From assembly GCA_963829135.1 (NCBI GenBank), contig CAWHHO010000005.1, forward strand, positions 620,001 to 684,000: 64,000 bases of DNA. The letters are read 5' to 3'. Shown here piece after piece: positions 56,956 to 64,000 of the stretch. The translations under genes were made by a program, and so were the position numbers. Below the pieces are notes generated by a model that was given only the letters and a program-made list of their open reading frames with translations, had not been told where the DNA came from and did no database searches. Positions within the stretch are counted from its first letter, which is position 1. Each line of letters begins with the position of its first letter. The stretch is from Kumtagia sp963829135. Lineage in GTDB: Bacteria > Pseudomonadota > Alphaproteobacteria > Rhizobiales > Rhizobiaceae.

Positions 56956-57055
56956 ACAGTGGGCAGTAGGCAATCGGGAGTGGGAAAAGGCACGCTGGTT
57001 TCTGACTCTGCCGCGCGCCCGATCCTACTGCCGACTGCCTATTCCTGATTGCCTT
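56956..57055. repeat. Heptamer-periodic inverted array between binding protein and ATPase genes
   Basis: The left arm (56956-56992) reads AGTGGGC AGTAGGC AATCGGG AGTGGGA; the right arm (57017-57055) reads CCTACTG CCGACTG CCTATTC and so on. Both keep a 7-bp period, and the arms are complementary at roughly 18 of 25 positions. It fills the gap between the binding-protein stop and the ATPase start. The sequence differs from the array at 18786-18903 but the design is the same. Confidence 0.65.
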
Positions 57056-57062
57056 AAGATGA

Positions 57063-58049
57063 TCAGTAAGCGTTGGGGAGTTCAGCCGCTGCGTTGGAAG
57101 GGTCGTAGAAATTGTCGATGTTCTTCACCCAGGCTTCGATCTTTTCGCCCTTGGCGTAGCGGGCCATGGTCTCGAAGGCCTTCGGGCCGAAGCGCGGGTT
57201 GCACTCGACAACCGCATTGATTTTACCGTCGACCACTGCCTGAACGGCCTCCTTGCCTCCATCGATCGACAGCACGAGTACATCCTTGCCCGGCACCTTG
57301 CCGGCGGCTTCGAGGGCGGCAATCGCGCCCATCGCCATCTCGTCATTATGCGCGTAGATCACGTCGGCGTCTGGATGCGCCTGTAGAAGCGACTCTGCCA
57401 CCTGCCTGCCCTTGTCGCGAGCGAAATCGCCGGTTTGCGAGGCCAGGATCGTAAAGCCGCCGGCAGCCGTGATCGCCTCGTCGAAGCCCTTCTTTCGATC
57501 ATTGGCAGGCGACGAGCCAGTTGTGCCTTCAAGTTCGATAATCTTGGTTTTGCCGTTCGCATTCTTGACGAGCCATTCAGCTACACGCTTGCCTTCATCG
57601 ATGAAGTCCGAGCCAATGAAGGTCACATAGTCTTCGCCCGCCTTGGCCAGCGACTGGTCGACGTTTCGGTCGAGCAGGATAACCGGAATGCCGGCCTTCT
57701 TGGCGGCCATGACGGCGGGAATAAGCGGCTTCTCTTCGCGTGGAGCGAGGAAGATCAGGTCGACGCCTTGCGCAATCATCGAATTGACGTCGGCGACCTG
57801 TTTGGCGGCCGAGCCGGCGGCATCGGTGTAAACGAGCTGGAAGCCGAGCTCGGCGGCCTTATCCTGCATGCTCTTTGTCTGGGCGATGCGCCAAGGGTTA
57901 TTCGATTCGGTCTGAGCGAAGCCGACCTTGTAGGTGTCCTTTGCGGCAAGCGGGGGCAGGCCCTGAGCCAGCGTTACGCCTGCGGTCATTGCAACGGCGC
58001 AAAATGCGCCCGCGGAAAGTAGCAGCATGCGACGTGTGATCGAAGTCAT
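57063..58049 (-). CDS. ytfQ: Sugar ABC substrate-binding protein (YtfQ-like)
   Basis: A periplasmic-binding protein of 328 residues in the LacI/RbsB fold. Signal peptide: TRRMLLLSAGAFCAVAMTAGVTLAQ, with a twin-arginine-like start. Mature motifs VGFAQTESNNPWRIAQTKSM, IFLAPREEKPLIPAVMAAKKAG, ILLDRNVD, ELEGTTGSSPANDRKKGF, VIYAHNDEMAMGAIAALE and LSIDGGKEAV follow E. coli YtfQ (galactofuranose) closely, so a furanose or related sugar is a fair guess. The start at 58049 places GGGAG 8 bases upstream. First gene of the operon, 84 bp from the LacI operator. Confidence 0.85.
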   Translation of the reverse strand: MTSITRRMLLLSAGAFCAVAMTAGVTLAQGLPPLAAKDTYKVGFAQTESNNPWRIAQTKSMQDKAAELGFQLVYTDAAGSAAKQVADVNSMIAQGVDLIFLAPREEKPLIPAVMAAKKAGIPVILLDRNVDQSLAKAGEDYVTFIGSDFIDEGKRVAEWLVKNANGKTKIIELEGTTGSSPANDRKKGFDEAITAAGGFTILASQTGDFARDKGRQVAESLLQAHPDADVIYAHNDEMAMGAIAALEAAGKVPGKDVLVLSIDGGKEAVQAVVDGKINAVVECNPRFGPKAFETMARYAKGEKIEAWVKNIDNFYDPSNAAAELPNAY

Positions 58050-58132
58050 TGGCATTTCTCCCTTTTCCCAAAGCTCCGGCTTCTGGACGGCCGGTGGAAG
58101 CAACGAATTTGCTTCACATTTCGAAATCTTGC

Positions 58133-58147
58133 GCTAATAATATTAGC
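58133..58147. promoter_or_regulatory. LacI-family operator between the importer and regulator genes
   Basis: GCTAATAATATTAGC is a perfect 15-bp palindrome (7-bp arms, central A). It lies in the divergent region 84 bp from the binding-protein start and 94 bp from the lacI-type gene. Length, symmetry and position fit a LacI/GalR operator serving both genes. Confidence 0.65.
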
Positions 58148-58240
58148 AGTCAAGGGAAAATATGAACAGACGGGAGCCCTTGACCTCCGGCCCGTCTCCG
58201 CGCAGGGAAGCTCAAACCCGTCAGACAGGGATGGAATCGC

Positions 58241-59338
58241 ATGGCCGAGGCCCAAGGGACCGGCAACGTACGGCCCGACCGCAAGCGCGGAAGGCCGACG
58301 ATGACAGACGTGGCGCGGGTCGCGGGCGTTTCACAATCCAGCGTGTCGCTGGTTCTCAATCAGATGTCCGGCGCTCGCATTTCCGCCGAAACGCAGCAGC
58401 GCGTGTTGGATGCGGCGCGCCAGATCGGCTACGAACTTCCGGCAATTCGCCGCGAGGCGAGCACCCTCTCGGACCGCCGGACGATCGCTTATCTTGTCGA
58501 CGAAATCTCCACCAGCCCTCATCCGGTGGTCAATCTGGACGGCGCCCGCGACTATGCGTTCGAGCAGGATTTCCTCGTCGCGGCGCATGTGACGCGTTCC
58601 AACCCCGAATTGGAGGAAGCTACGATCAGTGCGATCAAGCGTGACCGTTCGGTGATCGGCGTCATCTATTCGACCATTTTCACCCGCCGCATCACCCTGC
58701 CGAAATCGCTAGACGATGTGCCGACGGTGCTTCTCAACTGCTATGCCGAACCGCGCAGGCACATTTCGATCCTGCCCGGAGAAGTCGCGGGCGGCTTTGC
58801 CGCTACTGCGCATCTGACGTCCCTCGGCCATCGCCGGATCGGCTTCATCAATGGCGAACCCTGGATGGACGCTTCCGTCGATCGCCTGAAAGGCTATCGG
58901 CAGGCGCTGGCAACGGTCGACGTTGCCTTTGACGGAGCGCTGGTGCGCAATGGCGACTGGCTGCCACTCACCGGCTACCACCACGCGTTCGACCTTTTGG
59001 CGCTCGACAACCCGCCGACAGCGATTCTTTGCGGTAACGATTTGATGGCGATCGGCGTCATGGAGGCGGCGAGCGAACGAGGTCTGCGTGTTCCTGGTGA
59101 CCTGTCGGTGATGGGCTATGATGACCAGGAACTGGCGCGATATACGCATCCGCCGCTTTCCACGCTGGTGCTGCCGAACTACGAGATGGGACAGCGCGCC
59201 GCCGAAGCTCTTCTCGACATTACCCTGCACGGCAAGCAGCTTCGTCCGATCACCTTTAAGATAGACGGACCGCTGGTGCCAAGGGCTTCCACCGGTCCGC
59301 ATACCGCCACGGCGGTGCCGCGCGCAGTTCGCAGCTAG
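58241..59338 (+). CDS. LacI-family transcriptional regulator
   Basis: A 365-residue regulator. The HTH lies in TMTDVARVAGVSQSSVSLVL, the hinge helix in the SAETQQRVLDAARQIGYEL region, and the sugar-binding core follows (ILPGEVAGGFAATAHLTSLGHRRIGFINGE, PTAILCGNDLMAIGVMEAASERGLRVP, MGYDDQELARYTHPPLSTL). Its N-terminus has an extra arginine-rich leader before the HTH. It is divergent from the sugar importer operon and very probably represses it, with inducer release by the imported sugar. The stop overlaps the stop of the opposite gene in CTAG. Confidence 0.9.
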   Translation: MAEAQGTGNVRPDRKRGRPTMTDVARVAGVSQSSVSLVLNQMSGARISAETQQRVLDAARQIGYELPAIRREASTLSDRRTIAYLVDEISTSPHPVVNLDGARDYAFEQDFLVAAHVTRSNPELEEATISAIKRDRSVIGVIYSTIFTRRITLPKSLDDVPTVLLNCYAEPRRHISILPGEVAGGFAATAHLTSLGHRRIGFINGEPWMDASVDRLKGYRQALATVDVAFDGALVRNGDWLPLTGYHHAFDLLALDNPPTAILCGNDLMAIGVMEAASERGLRVPGDLSVMGYDDQELARYTHPPLSTLVLPNYEMGQRAAEALLDITLHGKQLRPITFKIDGPLVPRASTGPHTATAVPRAVRS

Positions 59339-59652
59339 CCCATCAACGCGACTTTGCGTTTCGCTCCACCAGCCTCCCGCCATGACCGGAACCGGTGCGT
59401 GGCGGCAGCGAACGATATTTTCATTGCTCGCGCCACGGAGTACCGGCTCTTGCCCTCGTCGAACATGCGGTAGCAGCACTCCACGCCGTCCGAAGTGAGT
59501 TTGCCTTCCGGTGTCTTGTTGTGCGGGTTGGACGGGTCGAATTGCTCCATCGTTGGCTGAACCATCGCCTTGAGGCGCGCCAGATCGGCTTCTATCGAAG
59601 TGATTAGATCCAGGACCGGCTGGGCATCGACAAGCTTCGCGGTGTCGGGCAT
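59335..59652 (-). CDS. Small hypothetical protein with HTH-like C-terminus
   Basis: A 105-residue protein from the ATG at 59652, preceded by GAGGAAAG. The N-terminal half is a helical segment (VLDLITSIEADLARLKAMV). The C-terminal KSRYSVARAMKISFAAATHR resembles the helix-turn-helix of resolvases and transposase-like regulators (SRYSVARAMKIS around the recognition helix). No partner gene or catalytic motif is seen, so DNA binding is only a suggestion. It converges on the lacI-type gene. Confidence 0.65.
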   Translation of the reverse strand: MPDTAKLVDAQPVLDLITSIEADLARLKAMVQPTMEQFDPSNPHNKTPEGKLTSDGVECCYRMFDEGKSRYSVARAMKISFAAATHRFRSWREAGGAKRKVALMG

Positions 59653-59845
59653 CGGACTTTCCTCTATCGGCAAACCTTAGCCTATATAGGCAATAGTTCG
59701 CTGAGAGTAAGGGTATGGAATTGCTCGTTCGGCCGCATCCGCAAAAGATTGTTCCTGATTGCCTGGCTGTTCAGCATGCGATTGGCGGCAGCACGAAGCC
59801 CGGAGCCGCGCGGGGCGGCGTTTGAACGAGCCATCATCAGGGAAG

Positions 59846-59875
59846 AAAAAAGCCGGCAGCCTTAGGCCGCCGGCT
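59846..59875 (-). terminator. Rho-independent terminator of the DUF892 gene
   Basis: On the minus strand GCCGGCGGCC and GGCTGCCGGC form a 10-bp stem (one mismatch) followed by TTTTTT. It lies 24 bp after the DUF892 stop codon. Confidence 0.8.
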
Positions 59876-59898
59876 TCGTTCCAAGCATCCGGATATTG

Positions 59899-60405
59899 CT
59901 ATTCGGCCGCTTGCAGGTTGACCCCGCTTTCGGCCAACTGAGTCAGCTTCTTGTCGGTCGCTTCTTCTTCCTTCAGATTCTGTGCGAGCACGGCCGCACA
60001 GTCCGAACGTCCGAGTTCCTTGGCCCACGCGACCAATGTCCCGTAACGCGTGATCTCGTAATGCTCGACAGCCTGCGCCGCTGCAATCAAGGCGGCGTCC
60101 AGTACTTTTTTGTCGGCGATATCGCCAGCCAGCTCGTCGGCTTCTTCCAGGATGCCATCTATCGCCGGGCAATTGACCTGCTTGGCTCTCACGCCATGCA
60201 GTTCAAACACTTCTTCGACGCGCGCGATATGGCCCTTGGTCTCGGTGAGGTGTTTTTCAAATCCCGCCTTCAGGCTCGGATTTGTCGCCTTGTCGATCAT
60301 TTTCGGCAAGGCCTTTTCGATCTGTTTCTCGGCATAATAGATGTCTCGTAGCGTATGCACGAACAGATCATCTAGCGTTTCGATGTCTTTTGAAAAAAAG
60401 CCCAT
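59899..60405 (-). CDS. Ferritin-like DUF892 protein (YciE/YciF type)
   Basis: A 168-residue helical-bundle protein: ETLDDLFVHTLRDIYYAEKQI at the N-terminus, LTETKGHIARVEEVFELHG and a C-terminal VEHYEITRYGTLVAWAKELG with NLKEEEATDKKLTQLAE. Glutamate and histidine positions (E in AEKQI, E/H in ETKGH, E and H in VEHYE, EEEA) are those of the ferritin-like di-iron site. Family members are stress-induced and may bind iron; no reaction is established. It has its own terminator. Confidence 0.88.
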   Translation of the reverse strand: MGFFSKDIETLDDLFVHTLRDIYYAEKQIEKALPKMIDKATNPSLKAGFEKHLTETKGHIARVEEVFELHGVRAKQVNCPAIDGILEEADELAGDIADKKVLDAALIAAAQAVEHYEITRYGTLVAWAKELGRSDCAAVLAQNLKEEEATDKKLTQLAESGVNLQAAE

Positions 60406-61329
60406 GGCTTCACTACCTCTTTACTCTTGCTATTCGGGGAGCGGACAGGGGGTTGCCCTCGCTGCACCTGGCCTCGCCGATGAACGGCTGCTTTTTGAAC
60501 GCCTCGCTTTCAGGGCGGTTCCTTTAAGGGCGAATTTTTGTCCCTCAGCCGTGCGTAACCGAAATCGGATACGCAGCCCACCGCGAGCGGCATCGCTGCG
60601 AAACCGTGTGGTTTGAAAGTCACATCCGGCTCAAAGCGGGCATATGGCCTCAAATCACCCCGGCAAAACCGCATTTTAGCCATAAAGCGACGTGGTTTCG
60701 ACTGAACTTCAACACCGCGTTCACGGAGGATTCACGACTGCCGGCTAAGATGGTCGTTCTATCGGACGGGACATCCGAGGACAGGGAATTACGACGATGG
60801 TTATCTGGACAAGCCTTACCACTTACGCATTTGCAATCCGCGAGTTCATCGCACCGACCTATCGCCCCGAGCGGCATTATATGCGCGGCCCCGGCCCTGC
60901 CTGTGCACGCCGCCGTAACGGCATATCGATCGACGCTCGCGCTACGTTCCATTGATCGGCAGTCAACTGCGTCGCCGTCCCTCGCGGACGCCGTGCGGCG
61001 CAGAACTGCTGCGCACGCTTGTCCCTTCTCCGCTTTTCGCCTTCGACGTGTGAGGTTTCGCAACCTTCCATCACGGAACATCGCAACCCCGCGATCAGGT
61101 CCTCCGGCACCGGTCTCGAAGCGGAAACCGAATTTCCCGATTGCTGATCTCTTAACGCCCGTTGCCGCCTGAACACTGCGGCAGCGTGTCCGGTGATATC
61201 GAATCAGATCGCTTCTCTTATCGTCAAACCAATTTGCAAATAATTTCGGCTGGCTGTCGAAATGCGCACGGCACGCGCGACATGAGATCGGTACGCGAAA
61301 AAGCGGCCCGACGATCGAGGAGACCTGCC
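60406..61329. other. 924-bp region with no convincing gene except one small ORF
   Basis: The longer open frames in this interval on either strand have no recognisable domain and read like shadows of GC-rich sequence. It should contain the promoter of the DUF892 gene, a possible 52-codon ORF at 60797-60955, and the promoter of the YCII/sigma pair. No repeat structure stood out. Confidence 0.5.
60797..60955 (+). CDS. Possible 52-residue small protein
   Basis: A short ATG-initiated frame encodes MVIWTSLTTYAFAIREFIAP followed by a basic tail (RPERHYMRGPG, CARRRN). AGGGA lies 11 bases upstream, a poor but possible ribosome binding site. The aromatic, tryptophan-containing start hints at a small membrane-associated peptide. 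There is no homology argument, so it may be spurious. Confidence 0.25.
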   Translation: MVIWTSLTTYAFAIREFIAPTYRPERHYMRGPGPACARRRNGISIDARATFH

Positions 61330-61683
61330 ATGCAATATATGCTGATGATCTATCTGAATGAGGCCGAAGCCGCGAAAATCCCCCGTGAGCGAATGGAAAA
61401 GATGCTGCCCGCATATGCTGCCTATACCGAAGCAATGCATAAGGCGGGGGCCTGGGTTGCTGGAGACCGGTTGCGCCCAACCAGCACGGCGACCACAGTG
61501 CGGATGCGCGATGACAAACTCCAGGTTCTCGATGGACCTTATGCCGATACCAAGGAACAATTCGGCGGCTTCTATGTCGTCGAAGCTGAAGACCTCGATG
61601 CGGCCATCGACTGGGCCAAGCGATGTCCCGCAGCGGCGCATGGTGTGATCGAAGTGCGTCCCCTTTGGCATATGGAGCCGTAG
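61330..61683 (+). CDS. YCII/DGPF-domain protein
   Basis: A 117-residue DGPF (YCII-superfamily) protein: MQYMLMIYLNEAEAAKIP, then the family motif VLDGPYADTKEQFGGFYVVE (DGPY variant of DGPF-TKE) and AAIDWAKRCPAAAHGVIEVRP. These proteins form dimers with a conserved His/Asp pocket and are the partner genes of ECF42-type sigma factors. Their function is unknown. GAGGAG lies 8 bp before the ATG. Its TAG stop overlaps the GTG start of the sigma gene, so the two are coupled. Confidence 0.88.
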   Translation: MQYMLMIYLNEAEAAKIPRERMEKMLPAYAAYTEAMHKAGAWVAGDRLRPTSTATTVRMRDDKLQVLDGPYADTKEQFGGFYVVEAEDLDAAIDWAKRCPAAAHGVIEVRPLWHMEP

Positions 61684-62951
61684 TGAGCCCCATCCGGAAG
61701 CCGCGAGACGCGACGCGGGCGGCAGCGGAAGCCACCGCCCGGCACAGTTACGGCAGGCTTCTGGCGGTTCTTGCGTCCCGCACCCGTGACGTCGCCGCCG
61801 CAGAGGATGCGCTGGCCGACGCCTTTGCGGCAGCTATCGCCCAATGGCCGACGAGCGGCGTGCCCGACAATCCCGAGGGCTGGCTGCTGACGGTCGCCCG
61901 CCGCCGAACTGTTGATCGACGGCGGCGCTATCAGGCCAGCCTTGATGCCCAGGACCATCTCTTGCTGATCGGCGAGGAGATCAACGCCATGGAACTGCAG
62001 GCCAACGGTGACGGCGTTCCCGACAATCGGCTGGCATTGATGTTTGCATGCGCGCATCCGGCGATCGACCCCGCGATCCGCGCGCCGCTGATTCTGCAGA
62101 CCGTGCTCGGACTTGACGCCGCCGCTATCGCTTCGGCGTTCCTGATCCCTCCAGCAACCATGGGGCAGCGCCTGGTTCGTGCCAAGACCAAGATCAGGCA
62201 GACCGGCATTCCGTTCCGCCTGCCCGAGCGCGCCGACCTGCCTGAACGGCTCGATGCTGTACTTGAGGCGATCTATGCGGCTTTTACCGAAGGCTGGACG
62301 GATCCTGCCGGCACCGAAGCCCACCGCCGTGACCTTGCCGACGAAGCGATTTGGCTGGGACGGCTGGTGGTTTCGCTTCTGCCGGATGAGGCGGAGGCGC
62401 TCGCGCTGCTGGCGCTGATGCTTTTCGCCGAAGCCCGGCGCCCCGCGCGTCGCACTGCGGATGGCGAGTATGTTCCTTTGGCGGACCAGGACACCGCGCG
62501 TTGGGACCACGCGGCGATCGACGAGGCGGAACGGCTCTTATCGCGCGCCAACCGGTTGGAAGGCACGGGCCGGTACCAGATCGAGGCGGCGCTCCAATCG
62601 GTCCATTGCGCCCGCCGCCATAGTGGGTGCACTGACTGGCCGGCGATCGCTCAACTCTACGATGTTCTCTCCAGGCTCGCCTACTCGCCGGTTGTCGAGA
62701 TCAACCGTGCGATTGCGCATGCGGAGTGCGACAAGACCAGCCTGGCACTAGCGATGCTTGAGCGCCTGGGCGCCGACCGGCGCTTGAACCAGTACCAGCC
62801 CTATTGGGCGGCGCGTGCCGTAGTCCTTGCACGCCTTGGGCGCAATGCCAGCGCCGCCGACGCCTACCGGCAGGCAATCAGCCTTGAGCGTGATCCTTCG
62901 GTTCAGCGATTTCTGCAGGCACGACTTGCAGAACTCGGCCGTCCGAATTGA
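61683..62951 (+). CDS. ECF RNA polymerase sigma factor, ECF42-like (DUF6596 C-terminus)
   Basis: A 422-residue sigma factor. The first 170 residues hold region 2 (AAAEDALADAFAAAIAQWPTSG, NPEGWLLTVARRRTVDRRRR) and region 4 (LGLDAAAIASAFLIPPATMGQRL). The remaining 250 residues are the long helical extension typical of this group (EAIYAAFTEGWTDPAG, DEAIWLGRLVVSLLPDEAEALALLALMLF, tetratricopeptide-like). ECF42 factors lack an anti-sigma gene and are probably regulated through this extension; the linked DGPF genes are their usual targets. GTG start at 61683 overlaps the DGPF stop. Confidence 0.88.
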   Translation: MSPIRKPRDATRAAAEATARHSYGRLLAVLASRTRDVAAAEDALADAFAAAIAQWPTSGVPDNPEGWLLTVARRRTVDRRRRYQASLDAQDHLLLIGEEINAMELQANGDGVPDNRLALMFACAHPAIDPAIRAPLILQTVLGLDAAAIASAFLIPPATMGQRLVRAKTKIRQTGIPFRLPERADLPERLDAVLEAIYAAFTEGWTDPAGTEAHRRDLADEAIWLGRLVVSLLPDEAEALALLALMLFAEARRPARRTADGEYVPLADQDTARWDHAAIDEAERLLSRANRLEGTGRYQIEAALQSVHCARRHSGCTDWPAIAQLYDVLSRLAYSPVVEINRAIAHAECDKTSLALAMLERLGADRRLNQYQPYWAARAVVLARLGRNASAADAYRQAISLERDPSVQRFLQARLAELGRPN

Positions 62952-63569
62952 CTACCAGAAGCGGTGCCCCTGATTTACGCTTGCGATCGCCGGATCCAGC
63001 TTAAGCCGCTCGCACAGCGCGACGATGTTGGTCCATTCCGGGCGCGGGCAATCGCCGACCGGATGCCAATGCGCCAGCATCAACAGATAGACGTCGGCGA
63101 TTGTCCGGTCGCTTCCCACCAGCCACTGCCGATGCGCGAGTTCCTTGTCGAGAATGGCGAAGCCACGATCGGCCTCGCGGATCGCCGCCTGCTTGACCGC
63201 GTCAACGCCGCCGACTTCTATTGTCGATCGCTTCGCGAAATAAAACTGCATCAAGGTCGGGTAGAGCATCGTCGCCAGAAACAGCATCCAGCGAAGGAAT
63301 GCCGGTCGCTCGGGCGAACCCGGCGCAGGGCCGAGGCCGGCGTCCGGAAAGCGCTCTGCCAGCAGCAGGCAGATTGCCGCCGACTCGGTCATCGTGGTGC
63401 CGTCCGGCAAGCCGAGCGCCGGCACCTTGCCGAACGGGCTAAGGTCGGAATACCCGGCCGGAGGCGCCTTGCGTTCGACATGGACCAACTCGAAGGGCGC
63501 TCCCGCAATGGTCAACGCCGCTTCGACGACAAATCCGCCGGACATTGGCCGGCTGTAGAGCTTATACAT
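62952..63569 (-). CDS. Glutathione S-transferase family protein
   Basis: A 205-residue GST. The thioredoxin-like N-terminal domain reads YKLYSRPMSGGFVVEAALTI ... FGKVPALGLPDGTTMTESAAI, with the cis-proline VPAL and the glutathione-binding ES pair. The helical C-terminal domain has the GST motif VGSDRTIADVYLLMLAHW (N-capping SDRTIADVY). A Ser at position 10 may be the catalytic residue. It could be a conjugating or peroxide-reducing enzyme. It converges directly on the sigma factor gene, stop codons being adjacent. Confidence 0.87.
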   Translation of the reverse strand: MYKLYSRPMSGGFVVEAALTIAGAPFELVHVERKAPPAGYSDLSPFGKVPALGLPDGTTMTESAAICLLLAERFPDAGLGPAPGSPERPAFLRWMLFLATMLYPTLMQFYFAKRSTIEVGGVDAVKQAAIREADRGFAILDKELAHRQWLVGSDRTIADVYLLMLAHWHPVGDCPRPEWTNIVALCERLKLDPAIASVNQGHRFW

Positions 63570-63652
63570 TGAGACCCTCCAGACTGCCTGAAGACAGCCG
63601 ATACGAAGCCCGCCGTCAACCGCCAGGCCGGAGGGTGGATCGCGTCGGCTGG

Positions 63653-64000
63653 CTAGCCGCCCAGCCCCTCGAACAGGATCGTCGACAAGTAGCGCTCGGC
63701 GAAGGACGGAATGATAACGACGAGGTTCTTGCCGGCGTTTTCCGGTCGCGATCCCACGACGATCGCCGCTTGCAATGCAGCACCCGACGAGATGCCGACC
63801 GGCACGCCTTCCAGCCGTGCCACCAGCCGCGCATTCGCGACCGCATCGTCGTTCGAGACCTTTACGATCTCGTCATAGACCGATGTATCGAGGATTTTCG
63901 GCGCGAAGCCCGCACCGATGCCCTGGATCTTGTGCGGACCGGGCTGGCCACCCGACAGCACCGGCGAGGCCTCGGGCTCAACCGCAACGACATGAAGCGA
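63653..64000 (-). CDS. cysK: Cysteine synthase (O-acetylserine sulfhydrylase), 3' part
   Basis: The last 115 residues of a PLP-dependent cysteine synthase, open to the window edge. HVVAVEPEASPVLSGGQPGPHKIQGIGAGFAP is the CysK substrate-domain segment, GISSGAALQAA binds the cofactor ring nitrogen, and the C-terminus VVIIPSFAERYLSTILFEGL is characteristic. The enzyme makes cysteine from O-acetylserine and sulfide. The active-site lysine and the start are off the window. Confidence 0.9.
   Translation of the reverse strand, partial: SLHVVAVEPEASPVLSGGQPGPHKIQGIGAGFAPKILDTSVYDEIVKVSNDDAVANARLVARLEGVPVGISSGAALQAAIVVGSRPENAGKNLVVIIPSFAERYLSTILFEGLGG

Noticed and set aside
60650..61735. 361-codon minus-strand frame crossing the gap and the YCII gene
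   Set aside because: It runs antisense through the YCII and sigma starts, has no ribosome binding site and is compositionally biased (Arg, Cys, Ala, Ser).

Overview
The window is GC-rich, gene-dense DNA that reads as a Rhizobiales chromosome, most like Mesorhizobium or a related genus. This rests on gene content (an NAD-type pyrimidine-reduction module, several solute-importer operons, a fused circularly permuted ATP-grasp/alpha-E protein, a DGPF/ECF sigma pair) and on short GC-rich palindromic intergenic repeats typical of that order. I could run no database search, so the taxonomic call is recall plus inference. No rRNA, tRNA, CRISPR array, transposase or prophage gene was seen.

Layout. 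1-9.6 kb: a reductive pyrimidine catabolism locus (PreT and PreA dihydropyrimidine dehydrogenase subunits, an M20 amidohydrolase fitting N-carbamoyl-beta-alanine hydrolysis, an omega-aminotransferase fitting beta-alanine, a RutR-like TetR regulator, a NitT/TauT-type ABC ATPase). A hicBA toxin-antitoxin module points the other way between preT and preA. The dihydropyrimidinase for the middle step is absent. 9.7-15.2 kb: a decayed repeat-invaded ORF, a dimethylglycine-dehydrogenase-like flavoprotein and an MttB-family methyltransferase, suggesting methylamine or betaine demethylation. 15.4-23 kb: a lipoprotein lytic transglycosylase, an FMN-binding stress protein and a peptide-type ABC importer operon. 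23-31 kb: tamA-tamB for outer-membrane assembly, with a large internal duplication in TamB. 31-42.8 kb: an envelope region with a PAN-domain alpha-2-macroglobulin, pbpC, a serine hydrolase, an Fsr-like MFS exporter and an L,D-transpeptidase-like protein. 43-45 kb: ilvD. 45-52 kb: a transglutaminase, ATP-grasp/alpha-E and transglutaminase-DUF2126 cluster of unknown biochemical product. 52-59.3 kb: a ModE-type HTH protein and a YtfQ-type sugar importer operon with a DCXR-like dehydrogenase, controlled by a divergent LacI regulator with a visible operator. 59-64 kb: a small HTH protein, a DUF892 ferritin-like protein, a DGPF/ECF42-type sigma pair, a glutathione S-transferase and the 3' part of cysK.

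A striking feature is that nine otherwise well-conserved reading frames between about 10 and 49 kb carry fifteen frameshifts. Every one is of the +1 type (one extra base), and I found no obvious in-frame stops. The simplest explanation is insertion-biased sequencing or assembly error. I therefore annotate these genes as single full-length products and mark the shift positions. The most interesting non-coding structures are two heptamer-periodic inverted arrays, each lying between cistrons of a different ABC importer operon.
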